A stretch of 64,000 nt of DNA from Owenia fusiformis. Its lineage: Eukaryota > Annelida > Polychaeta > Sabellida > Oweniidae. Both the position numbers and the translations under genes were made by a program. The notes below the pieces were generated by a model. The model saw only the letters and a list, made by a program, of their open reading frames with translations, did not search any database and was not told where the DNA came from. Location of the stretch: positions 4,487,815 to 4,551,814 of the forward strand of contig CAIIXF020000003.1 in assembly GCA_903813345.2 (NCBI GenBank), read 5' to 3'. The number at the start of each line of letters is the position of its first letter. Position 1 is the stretch's first letter. Of the stretch, positions 11,241 through 22,563 are shown in pieces.

Positions 11241-13560
11241 CCCTTACAAATAGTGTGCTTTGGTTGGTGTGATCGGTCATTCGTTGCAAATAGTGTGCTG
11301 TGTTTGGTGTGCTCTGACATTCGTTGCAAATAGTGTGCTGTCTTTAGTATGCTCGGTCATTCCATACAAATAGTGTGCTTTGGTTGGTGTGATCGGTCAT
11401 TCGTTGCAAATAGTGTGCTGTGTCTGGTGTGCTCGGACATTCGTTGCAAATAGTGTGCTGTCTTTAGTATGCTCGGTCATTCCATACAAATAGTGTGCTG
11501 TGGTTGGTGTGCTCGGTCATTCGTTGCAAATAGTGTGCTGTGTTTGGTGTGCTCGGTCATTCGTTGCAAATAGTGTGCTGTCTTTAGTATGCTCGGTCAT
11601 TCCTTACAAATAGTGTGCTGTGGTTGGTGTGCTCGGTCAATCTTTACAAATAGTGTCCTGTGGTTGGTGTGCTCGGTCATACTTTACAAAAAATAGTGTG
11701 CTGTGTTTGGTGAGCTCGGTCATTCCTTACAAATAGCGTGCTGTGTTTGGTGTGCTCGGACATTCGTTGCAAATAGTGTGCTGTCTTTAGTATGCTCGGT
11801 CATTCCTTACAAATAGTGTGCTGTGGTTGGTGTGCTCGGTCAATCTTTACAAATAGTGTCCTGTGGTTGGTGTGCTCGGTCATACTTTACAAAAAATAGT
11901 GTGCTGTGTTTGGTGAGCTTGGTCATTCCTTACAAATAGCGTGCTGAGTTTGGTGTGCTCGGTCATTCCTTACAAATAGTATGCTGTGTTTGGTGTACTC
12001 GGTCATTCCTTACAAATAGCGTGCTGTGTTTGGTGTGCTCGGTCATTCCTTACAAATAGCGTGCTGAGTTTGGTGTGCTCGGTCATTCCTTACAAATAGT
12101 GTGCTGTGTTTGGTGTACTCGGTCATTCCTTACAAATAGCGTGCTGTGTTTGGTGAGCTCGGTCATTCCTTACAAATAGCGTGCTGAGTTTGGTGTGCTC
12201 GGTCATTCCTTACAAATAGTATGCTGTGTTTGGTGTACTCGGTCATTCCTTACAAATAGCGTGCTGTGTTTGGTGTGCTCGGTCATTCCTTACAAATAGT
12301 GTGCTGTGGTTGGTGTGCTCGGTCAATCTTTACAAATAGTGTCCTGTGGTTGGTGTGCTCGGTCATTCCTTACAAATAGTATGCTGTGTTTGGTGTACTC
12401 GGTCATTCCTTACAAATAGCGTGCTGTGTTTGGTGTGCTCGGTCATTCCTTACAAATAGTGTGCTGTGGTTGGTGTGCTCGGTCAATCTTTACAAATAGT
12501 GTCCTGTGGTTGGTGTGCTCGGTCAATCTTTACAAATAGTGTCCTGTGGTTGGTGTGCTCGGTCATTCCTTACAAATAGTGTGCTGTGTTTGGTGTGCTC
12601 GGACATTCGTTGCAAATAGTGTGCTGTCTTTAGTATGCTCGGTCATTCCTTACAAATAGTGTGCTGTGGTTGGTGTGCTCGGTCAATCTTTACAAATAGT
12701 GTCCTGTGGTTGGTGTGCTCGGTCATACTTTACAAAAAATAGTGTGCTGTGTTTGGTGAGCTCGGTCATTCCTTACAAATAGCGTGCTGTGTTTGGTGAG
12801 CTCGGTCATTCCTTACAAATAGCGTGCTGAGTTTGGTGTGCTCGGTCATTCCTTACAAATAGTATGCTGTGTTTGGTGTACTCGGTCATTCCTTACAAAT
12901 AGCGTGCTGTGTTTGGTGTGCTCGGTCATTCCTTACAAATAGTGTGCTGTGGTTGGTGTGCTCGGTCAATCTTTACAAATAGTGTCCTGTGGTTGGTGTG
13001 CTCGGTCATTCCTTACAAATAGCGTGCTGTGTTTGGTGTGCTCGGTCATTCCTTACAAATAGTGTGCTGTGGTTGGTGTGCTCGGTCAATCTTTACAAAT
13101 AGTGTCCTGTGGTTGGTGTGCTCGGTCATTCCTTACAAATAGTATGCTGTGTTTGGTGTACTCGGTCATTCCTTACAAATAGCGTGCTGTGTTTGGTGTG
13201 CTCGGTCATTCCTTACAAATAGTGTGCTGTGGTTGGTGTGCTCGGTTAATCTTTACAAATAGTGTCCTGTGGTTGGTGTGCTCGGTCATACTTTACAAAA
13301 AATAGTGTGCTGTGTTTGGTGAGCTCGGTCATTCCTTACAAATAGCGTGCTGTGTTTGGTGTGCTCGGTCAATCCTTACAAATAGCGTGCTGTGTTTGGT
13401 GTGCTCGGTCATTCCTTACAAATAGTGCGCTGTGTTTGGTGTGCTCGGTCATTCCTTACAAATAGTGTGCTGTGTTTGGTGTGCTCGATCAATCCTTGCC
13501 GATAGTTGGCTGTGTTTGGTGTGCTCGATCAATCCTTGCCAATAGTTGGCTGTGTTTGTA
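11241..13560. repeat. 40 bp satellite array, about 58 copies
   Basis: The unit is ACAAATAGTGTGCTGTGTTT followed by GGTGTGCTCGGTCATTCCTT. Variant units (GTCAATCTTTACAAATAGTG, GTCATACTTTACAAAAAATA with a few extra bases, TCATTCGTTGC) recur in the same order. This gives partial higher-order units of 3 or more copies, seen as text that lines up every 120 bp. The last two or three copies near 13490-13560 are the most diverged, as expected at an array edge. No open frame of note was seen. Confidence 0.92.
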
Positions 13561-15662
13561 TGCTCAGGGAACACCTATTCTTCCCAACACTTTCTTTCCT
13601 TTTTAAATAAAAACTACTCTTATGATTTAATACTCATTCTAACAATGAGGAAAGAACCCGACCACTCTCTGTCCTTTGCTTTTTTATTGATACTTGAATG
13701 ATCGGGGAGAGTTTTTCTGTTCCCTTTCATGTTGGATTATGATTTGGGATACTTGGGGTTTGTTTTCCTTATAACTGGTGTGCTCCAAGATGTTTTCTTT
13801 TCTTGCTGTGTTCTGTCACCTTTTTTGGTATTTTTCGTTGGTTAGACTATGTACATTACAACTATTTACTTGGGGGGGACCTTAATGAGACAGATTATGC
13901 CTGACTATATCTTACTAGATTAATAAAAAACAACATTCATTCATGTAAACCCTGGCTTTTAGCTGACATTTTAGATTAATATATCGTTGAATGGATTCCT
14001 TACAAATTAAATCAATTATCTTTGTAGCGGGAGTATTAAATAGTTTTACTTCTCACGTTGGATTATGATTTTGGACAGTTGTTGTTTCCTTATTGATAGT
14101 GTACACTTAAATGTTCTTTTCCTTGTAGTGTTCTGTATCTAATGCTGTTAATTTCCCTCTGGCACTTGTGCATGCATAGAACCATGTAAGAAACTTGGGG
14201 TAATTTATTACAGTTCTTTTACTGACATTGACATTTATAAATGGTGACTGCAAATAAGTAGTTTTCATTGATCGACTCTAATTAGGCCATAGACGTAAAA
14301 CATCAATATCTATGTTACATATATCAACGTATGGTTAAGTACGCTATCCTGCAAACGTTTTACAATCTAATTCCCAATTGGATTACGTGCTAAGGACGCT
14401 TTATTCGAATTTCTATTTAATGGGAACATTAATTTAGGCTCGGTAAATACATTGGCTTAACATTTAGAACCTCTATTTCCGATATTGTTCCCAAATTACA
14501 ATAGGTCGGAAATCAAACTTCGCCAAGTAAAATCGCATTTCACATGTGTAACAATTGGAACTAGTACATGTCGGTTCGGAGAAAATGAGATTACATGATA
14601 TCTATTTAGTAAAATTTTCAAAAAAATCTCAATTGTTTAAACATTACCACGAACATAACTTGAAATTGTTGAACACAAATGTAAAAAGATTGGAAAACTA
14701 ACCTCGAACACTTTCTGCGATATGTCCAATAGCTCTGACAAGCTAGCATGAAGTATGGTGAGAAATAAGAACGTAGATGGCCTGTGTAAATAGAACTCTA
14801 TTCAAGAGCTCTGTATGTCAAAGTCACACTTCTTGTAATCATGCTTTACGTTTAGGGGATCTCGGAGAAGCTCATGTTCAGTCTATATGTCATTCTGACC
14901 CCCGCCCTTTAGAATAAAACTTGAACGGTACCGTACAAACGTGAACCAATATTAATTTATAATAACAAGTCCCTGCATAGTTATCATGTGCATTTTTTCA
15001 AAGTTTAAGTTCTGATTATATGCATTTGAAGATTTTTAACCGAATCGGAAGCAGTTAAGATGACGAGTCGCATTTAAAACACATATATACAGTATGTAAA
15101 GGTCAATAGTTTTACCACCATGATTTTCTCCATAAAATATTGTAAATCTCATGCATGATATGGAAATTGTAACGTCATGTCGCAATTCGTGAATACTGTT
15201 CAACGAGTACATTTTCCAAGTGTGTATGAGATATACCACGCACTTCATGCATGTGCATTTGTCGCCATTTTGAAACTACCAGGATAACAGCAATGGACGA
15301 AAATAAAGATGAAACTGTAAATAAACCCCGGTAATACAAACAAGAAATCCTTCAATATTCAAATCGAAAAAATAAATTGACGGCATTTGGTGTGAAAAAG
15401 TGTTGACTCGACCCCCTAACTCACAATTAATTCCTGTCCATGTCTAACCAGAAGAGTAATTAGTCAAGAAATATATCTCCGTACTGATGTTGACATTACG
15501 CTCAAGTTACATCGATTTCTGTCATAGCCATAAGCGATATGTTGTCCTCTTTGAGGTTTGTAGAATCACACTTTGCAATACGCATCTACCGCTATTGAAC
15601 TGGCCCGGTACAGCAGAATGACCGGTGCAGTACCATGGTTATTTTAAGTTGAAGTTACTAGC
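13561..15662. other. Gene-free stretch with an old ~330 bp duplication
   Basis: The segment at about 13705-13830 resembles that at about 14035-14140. Both contain GTTGGATTATGATTT, a TTTCCTTAT word and TGTTCTTTTC/TGTTTTCTTTTC followed by GTGTTCTGT. The copies are strongly diverged. Nothing else is supported here. Confidence 0.45.
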
Positions 15663-16411
15663 TTAACGTGGCTTATAACCTTGTTTATTTTTTCGTGAAG
15701 CCACTCGGTAGAATTACGATTCCTCTGCACCCTGGTGTCCAATCAAGATCATTCAAGTATCTATGTGTTCCTGACACGTTTGGGGATGACAACGTCCACC
15801 CTAAGTTTGCGCGCTATATTGACGTAATTCATGACTGAACTCGGGAAGACAAAATTTGAGATACACAATCAAAATTGCTTGTGAAAACTATTTAAAAAGT
15901 GTTCCAGAGACTCTAATCTACTTGGCTAAGGTTTTATTTGAAGATAAATTACCTTATTAAGCAGGTAGAGGGGTATACAGAACACGGAAGCAAATACCAT
16001 ATTGAAAAAGTTCTATATTACTTAGTACATGCCACGTAGGCCAGTGTTTTATATAGGGATTAGATGTACATTACTTGTTTACATGAATGTAAAACATAGC
16101 ATGAATTCTGCAGCCTCCCGGGTTTTCTCTGGGTTTGTATTGTCTCATTTCTGACTTTAAACATTTTTGTAAATAGTTTTTATAAGCATTTCTAAAAGAA
16201 TATCACACCTTTTTGTTTTCCCGATTCCAGTCATAAATTACGTCAATATGGCATGCAAACTGTGGGTAGACGTTGTTATTTCCAGATGTCCAAGCGTGTC
16301 AGAAACGCGTAGATACTCGAAAGATCTTGATTGGACATCGGGATGCAGAGAAACCGTAATTTTACTGAGTGGCTTCATGAAAAAATAAACAGGGTTATAG
16401 GCCACCTTAAT
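15663..16411. mobile_element. Foldback element, ~190 bp inverted arms (749 bp)
   Basis: The left arm (about 15663-15850) and the right arm (about 16215-16411) are inverted copies at moderate identity. The left starts with CTTAACGTGGCTTATAACC and the right ends GGTTATAGGCCACCTTAAT. Shared inner words include GTGGCTTCATGAAAAAATAA against TTATTTTTTCGTGAAGCCAC, and TTGACGTAAT against ATTACGTCAA. The roughly 365 bp middle carries no recognisable gene. It is a non-autonomous element with long inverted repeats, superfamily unknown. Confidence 0.7.
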
Positions 16412-16419
16412 GTCAAATT

Positions 16420-16499
16420 AAGGTGTCAAATTTGAAATCTATGACATCTTGGAATAGTTAAGGTGTCAAATTTGAAATCTATGACATCTTGGAATAGTT
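16420..16499. repeat. 40 bp tandem duplication
   Basis: Two identical 40 bp units, starting AAGGTGTCAAATTTGAAATC, lie immediately beyond the right end of the foldback element at 15663-16411. Their identity points to a recent event. Confidence 0.85.
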
Positions 16500-17932
16500 T
16501 GAGGTTCGCCTTATTAAAATACACATTAAGTGTTATTTCTCCCTTTTACTTCGACAAAAAAGTAGATATTAAGCTGGTTATGTTTAAAATACGTTAAAAA
16601 CGTTGTACCGCACCTGTCTCTCTATTGCACCAAACCAGTCTAAAATGTTGCTGTGTATACCAAGGGTGAATCATATTCACTTTCGCGATGCTTCTATAGA
16701 AAAATCGTAACACGAAGATCGGAATCCACAGTTTTGTAATATCATGGGTGAGATAAAACGGTGCTGATATGTCATTCAGTAATTACTCGCTCGACCTACA
16801 ACAATTGTATAATTATTCCGGATGTGACTGCAACAAAGGAATACGTTGATCCCATTTCAACAATCCAGTTACTAGTTAATTTTTCTGGTTTCTTGATATG
16901 GGTTTTACTAATTAATCATAGTGCAAAACGTATTGCTCTAGAAAAGGGACATCATAGTCATCTGGGGATTAAACGTGACGTTTTCAAAATCAAAATGAGG
17001 ACAGATCATGTTTTTATTATACCTATCCATTAATAGTTTTGTTTATCTGAAACTAATATCCCATCTCAAGGCTTATTTAAATGAGAGTGCTTTTAATATT
17101 AATGTTGTTGTTGTATCCAAAATTGTAAACAATTCGATTCCTGTAACTGGACCTATTTGTCCAAATGATGATGCTATGCCCGTTGCCAATCCTCTGATCC
17201 CTTAATCCAAGTGCTGATTACCTAATGATGTACCAACACGTATGTATTACCATCTAGGCGTGTTGTTGTCGTTGTCTATGTTGTTATTAAGAAGGAGACC
17301 CCTCCCACTCAATTATGTTGAATCAACCCTGCAGGCGACCCATTTTTCACATCACGCGTGAGTAAAGGGTGATAATGTATCCGATCCCAAGGTCATTAAT
17401 CGTTATTAACATTAATTATAGAAGTTTGTAAATATTATTTTGTCAAAAATAGGTCGAACGGGAAACAACTTGGCCATGGTGGCTGAATCCCCAATTTGGC
17501 TTTTCCATATTGAAACAAAATCAACATTACATTAAGCAACATTTTATACATTACCTAAAACGTCGAATTTGATTTGGTCTGTGGTTATGTTTTGAAGCAT
17601 GCGAGTAAAAGTTGTATATGGCATGTAATCACTAGTTGTATATTATAAAAGTAGGCTAAGTGAAATATCAGGAAAACTGCAATTAGTAAATGATAGGTGA
17701 CCATTAAGTCAAGTGGAGAAAAACGTAGGTGACCATTACAAACAAGCACTATAAGTTAAGATAAACATTTCAGAAAATTTATGACAGTACTTGAACGGTC
17801 AAACACATAAGTAGGAAATCATGTTTTCTTATTTTTCGTTACTCGTCCTTTTGCCTTGGGACATTCACGATTCTTTATTTTTAGATTGATTTCTAATTCA
17901 GCCACAACTTTTTATTCACGAAGACTCACGCG
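16500..17932. other. Gene-free stretch
   Basis: Open frames of up to 90 codons are present, but none resembles a protein I know. No repeats were recognised. Confidence 0.55.
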
Positions 17933-18336
17933 GTCCTAACTTCGACCGTTAATTTGAATTTTTGACCTACCGGATGTTTGAAAATCAAGGATTACGAGTC
18001 TCATACTGCACCGTTTTTCAAACTTGTTCCATTCAAAGCATAACAAAAATCCCTTTCTAATGGTACATTATTCTCTTAAACAGAGTCCCTACTTCCAGCG
18101 GCATTTTGGTCCCCAGCTGTAAGAAGGCCTTCTAACAGCTGCGGACCAAAACGCTGCTAGAACGAGGGACTCTTTACAATAAAGTAATGCATCGACAGAA
18201 AGGCAATTTTGTTTTGCCTTTAATGGTATAAGTTTGAAGAAAAACGGTGCAGTATGAGACTCGCAATCCTTGATTTTCAAGCATCTGGTAGGTCAAAAAA
18301 TTCAAATTAACGGACGAAGTTAGTACAGCGTGAGAC
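17933..18336. mobile_element. Near-palindromic foldback element (404 bp)
   Basis: The whole segment folds on itself about a centre near 18132, where AGAAGGCCTTCT is itself a perfect palindrome. The left end GACTCACGCGGTCCTAACTT pairs with the right end AAGTTAGTACAGCGTGAGAC. GAAAATCAAGGATTACGAGT pairs with ACTCGCAATCCTTGATTTTC in inverted orientation. The small central open frame is just the hairpin. It is probably a foldback MITE. Confidence 0.75.
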
Positions 18337-18390
18337 TGTATCGTCGTCATTCACACATTTCTTGCGTTGATTACATAGCGCATAAAAACG

Positions 18391-18636
18391 TACATCCCCA
18401 CTCCATGAATTTGACAGCCGGAAGTCCCTTTTGATCACTTGTTAAGGACTATTAATAATTATTGGCAATTTAAAATAAGTCGTCACATTTAACATAGATT
18501 TCCGAACTGTTTAAATTAAGAATTTAAACTTTGATATGGTTAAGTTTAAAACTGTTGTAATTAAGGATTCAAACATTGATATGCTTTAATATTGATAGGT
18601 TTACCTGGTTGCCAAACTATTGGAGGGGAGTGTGTA
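18391..18636. mobile_element. TACACTCCCC-family MITE, copy b
   Basis: The left end is TACATCCCCACTCCATGAAT and the right end GGTTGCCAAACTATTGGAGG followed by GGAGTGT. The interior has GATTCAAACATTGATATGC, shared with the copy at about 41620-41780. Confidence 0.65.
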
Positions 18637-19243
18637 TACAAGTAATATTAACAGCGATATTACAAGGAATCCATTGTCCACCTGTACAAATGTTCTTAAC
18701 AATACTTGCAATGCTAGATTGTTGGAAATCGTTATGTTTCTTGATTTCTGAGTTGATCATATCCACTTTTCTTAATTGCACTTAATTGCTCTCAGTTGGT
18801 TATTCGTGGTTTCATATTCAGTACAATCGGTATAGAATGTCATACCAAATATGAGGGGTTTCAAAACAAGGTTAGTGCATCCGCTAGTCTGTTTTCATCT
18901 ATGTGGTAGGTAGGCGTTTATAAGGTTTCTATGTCTGATACGTAACAATACAAAATATACTAATGATAGCCAAAGATTCTGTCTCCATTGTCATTATTCC
19001 TCCATTCGTCTAATCAAATTGCAACCTTGTCTAAACTCCTTTTGAAAGAGAGTGGGATTCCATCAGTACGGGGCAGTTCAGGATGTATGAGTGTCTGATC
19101 ATGACAGTTTACTATAAAAATAGGTATGCCACCATTAACAAACAATGTCCTTATTGAGTGGTCTGGCCAACACATTTTATTTATTTTCAAAAGGTATTTC
19201 TTTAACGTTTGAGAAAGTATAAATAAGGACGAGGGCTTGAGCG

Positions 19244-19415
19244 CCGGTGTAAAATAAATTATGGTCCCTTGGGGATTATGGTCCCCTTTCCTTACGGCCC
19301 TTACTGGCCCTGACTGTGTCTAAATAATAAGGAAAATAATTGTAGTTAGGTCACCATATAAATCAATAGAGAGAAGGACCAAAATTTGATAGGACCACCT
19401 ACCCTTTTACACCGG
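19244..19415. mobile_element. CCGGTGTAAAA-type MITE, copy 2 (172 bp)
   Basis: It has the same 11 bp termini and the same length as the copy at 8489-8660. It lies in a GC-richer stretch that looks tRNA-like or SINE-like (19416-19485), possibly splitting it. Confidence 0.8.
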
Positions 19416-19485
19416 CACGTTCGAGCTAGGCGATTGGGCGCCGTAACCGCGAGGTTGAGAGTTCGAGACGCGTGTGCTCCTTGTG
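19416..19485 (+). repeat. Possible tRNA-derived SINE fragment
   Basis: GAGAGTTCGAGACGCG near 19462 resembles a pol III B box (GTTCRANNC). It is preceded by CGAGCTAGGCGATTGGGCGC, which may be a decayed D arm, and GCAC near the start can pair with GTGC near the end. I could not fold a full tRNA cloverleaf, so this is not called as a tRNA gene. Confidence 0.25.
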
Positions 19486-21829
19486 TTTATTCATTTAAGA
19501 TATATTATCATTAGAGGTAATCAAAAAGAATGAGATGAATGTTAATGCAAAACATGAAATCAATTATTTGATTCTGAACATGGCCTTTAACATTCTTTTA
19601 ACAATCAACACTCCAATTAATTATTTGTCTACTTTTATCTTTTGGTAAGATTGAACCTAAATTTGAAACCTCCCTGTAGATATGTTGTTTTCTTATTTTC
19701 CCTCCGTCCATATACAATTATATTCCTGGTTTTTCAATTTCATATGATTTAGAGGGTTAAATTGAATCCAGTTTAGTTTATTCAGTGGCTAATTTCACTA
19801 AATTGCTTTGTATTTTATATTTTGAATAGTATTGTTATTTGGTATATTTCATATGTGACGGACATTCAACAGTACACAGTACGGTGGATCCAGAATCGTT
19901 GATCTGACAGGTTAAAAATGGTTATGAACTATAGTATATATTTCAACTTCAGCTTTTCAGATACAGTTTGTAAAAACTATATTTCTGATAAAACTATCTC
20001 CCGCTTTGAAGTACTATAGACTATAAAACAGTAAATCCTAAAACCATACGTAAAACAAACAATAGATTTTGAAATTCCAAGTTCAAAAAGGCATTTGAGA
20101 AAACTATTTACCAGAATGAGCTGAAGGATTAATCATGAGGAAATGAAAAGGAACATTATTTATACAAATCGTTCGGTTTGATTTCCCTGGCCATTGTGAA
20201 ACCAAATCTATAAAATTAATGGCCCATAGGAATTGATGAAATCGATGGTGAATTGTAAAATAGTCCATACTAGCGAGCAACAGTGTATCTGCACGGGGTG
20301 GTCAAAGTACAGAATTTTTTGAAGGTTTCTATGCGTTTTTTCTAGCTTGGGCCATATATTTTGACGTAAAAATCAAAATGATTGTGGGTAGAGGGTCAAA
20401 GTTAAGATAGCCAGAAGTTGTTGCCAATAAATATATCCATAAGACATTATTGAAATCAGACAAGTAATAAAAATCACCGAGCAGGAGGGTCCAGATGACT
20501 CCCAGCCTTTCAACTTAGTGTTACAAAATGTTACAGACATTAGGACATTGCACTTTGGTTGCACTGTGCAACATAATACGGGGGAAAAGTAATTGTTCAA
20601 ACCTGCTTGCAAAAGAGTTTTGATGTAAGTTACCTTGTATAGCCTACCTACATGTTTTGCAGAAGCAATCATTTAGCAATTATACTAATGAAGGTACGAC
20701 GCTTCTTCCTACCCATATGGGAACTCTTATCGTACCTTCATCGGATCATTGAAATTGATAAATGAGAACGAAGGTCTCTGACTTTACGTTTGATTAACGA
20801 GTAACATTATTCAATTTGTAATGCGATTTACTCTCTAATTAGTGAATAGACTTAAATGTCGCATTAATAAATGAGACTAGACAAAGGAACAGCTTGGATA
20901 CTCGTTCTTCAACAAGTAATTCGTTGTTGCCCGGGGCAAAACAAGTTTGATTAGACCGACGCAATCAAGTCACTCGCATTAATTTCATAAACGTATATAT
21001 TTAATTTTTGTCATCGTCTTGACTGAATTCAAAATTGGCCAGAGCAAAATTAGACCCCATTGCAAGTTGCAAACAATACAGAGAGAGGATGCGATGAGTA
21101 TCAGAAAAATAGTTTCTTGTCAATTATACCATTGTAAGGAGTTTGCCTTATCATTGCGTGGCCTTTTACATATACTATAGCTTCACTAATAGAACCTCGA
21201 TGTCTCCAGAGTTACCTCTTGTTACATCAAGATGATTATTTGTATCATTAATCGGCATGACCTTAAGAACTATCGATAGATGGCGAAGAATTCTGTGGGT
21301 TTAATTGTATTATTTTATGTCAGGGTGCACTTTGATGAAATTCCATGACCATGTGCTATTTTCAGATAAACATAACTCATTCCACACATCAACTACATAT
21401 TTCATTTTTGCACAAAAGATGCATTTGTGTACCTAGACAATTAATTGAGGGTTGATAATTCTTCAGAATGTTTGAATAAAAAAAATCAATGTCAGTGGTT
21501 GTCAAAAAATGTACATTCAGTTGCGAAACGTTTGCAGGGAAGTGTACTGTATTCTGTAAATATAACATTTGCCTTCATCACCATGACTTTACATAGCATC
21601 TTGATAAGTCCTTCTTGCTGATTAATTCTGCTGTCAGCTGAAATAAAATGCACATTTATAAAGTGTGATACATTATATGATTTAAACACTAGAATAATCG
21701 ATGTAATGATTTGCGTATTAACACAATTCACAAGGTAACGCCGTTCCAAAGTTAAATATTTTAATACAATCATACTCTGTTTTATTCCATGAAAAGTGAA
21801 TTAACGGAAGTAAGTTAGATTTATCTCTG
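19486..21829. other. Gene-free stretch
   Basis: The only structure noticed is a small hairpin at 20688-20741 (arms ATGAAGGTACGA; loop containing CCCATATGGG). A 99-codon minus-strand frame at 20373-20672 has no recognisable similarity. Confidence 0.55.
20688..20741. repeat. Short hairpin with 12 bp perfect arms
   Basis: ATGAAGGTACGA and TCGTACCTTCAT are separated by 30 bp that contain the palindrome CCCATATGGG. The function is unknown; it may be a MITE remnant. Confidence 0.5.
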
Positions 21830-22154
21830 CAGGGGTGTCTCAAAAAAGGAAACCGAGATTAAATTGATAATTTCTCAAAGATGAATAATGTTAGGTCGCA
21901 GGTACCATCATTTGCGTCACATATGATACCAATATATTATAGTTTCCTCCACTGATGACTGGGCAATGAGGGATTAAGTAGCCATGTCAGAAATGGATTT
22001 GTGCCACTTTCAGCCAAGTCAATTTCACCATCATGACATAGTGATAGGTAACAACAAACATCGGGATGTTCATCTTTTACTCATAAATTCAAATTAAAGT
22101 TACAAATATCATATTTAACATCCCTTTAAATCCCTATGTGCATTCAAAGTTGTT

Positions 22155-22373
22155 TTAACCCCAGTGCCCTTCAACAAGACTCCCATTCCTTTCAATGCAA
22201 GTGTCTGACCTAGATCTCATCGCATGCACTGAATCCCTGATGATGTCTCTCTGTCCCCTTAGATCCTCCACTACTGCAACAATCCTGGCCCTTAGACCAT
22301 CAATGTCTCTTGGCAATGTTGTGTAGACTTTATCCTTGAGATAACCCCAAATAACCCTCCTGACATTGCCATT
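22155..22373 (-). pseudogene. Transposase C-terminal fragment (mariner/Tc1/IS630 type)
   Basis: The minus strand reads 72 codons to TAA at 22157-22155. It begins NGNVRRVIWGYLKDKVYTTL, goes on through PRDIDGLRARIVAVVEDL and ends LVEGHWG. WGYLKDKVY...LP.....L..RI is the usual tail of mariner-like DDE transposases, after the last catalytic acid. Nothing of the catalytic core or the DNA-binding domain was found nearby, so this is a truncated, inactive copy. Confidence 0.75.
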
Positions 22374-22563
22374 TTAATCCCTCGTTGTTCAGTCATTCAT
22401 GAAAGTAAAAGTGACACAAACCCATTTCTGACATGGTCACTTAAATCACTTCGAACTCAGGTTTCCGCGAAGAAAAATAGACAACTTTGGTATTATAAGA
22501 AAGAAAACATTATAACCTATCAGATGATAGCTGTGGGTTTTTCCTATTATTATTCATATTTAA

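Noticed and set aside
11241-13560. CRISPR-like array
   Set aside because: Units are directly adjacent with no unique spacers; this is a eukaryotic satellite.
19416-19485. tRNA gene
   Set aside because: A B-box-like word is present, but no full cloverleaf could be drawn and the acceptor ends do not pair over 7 bp.
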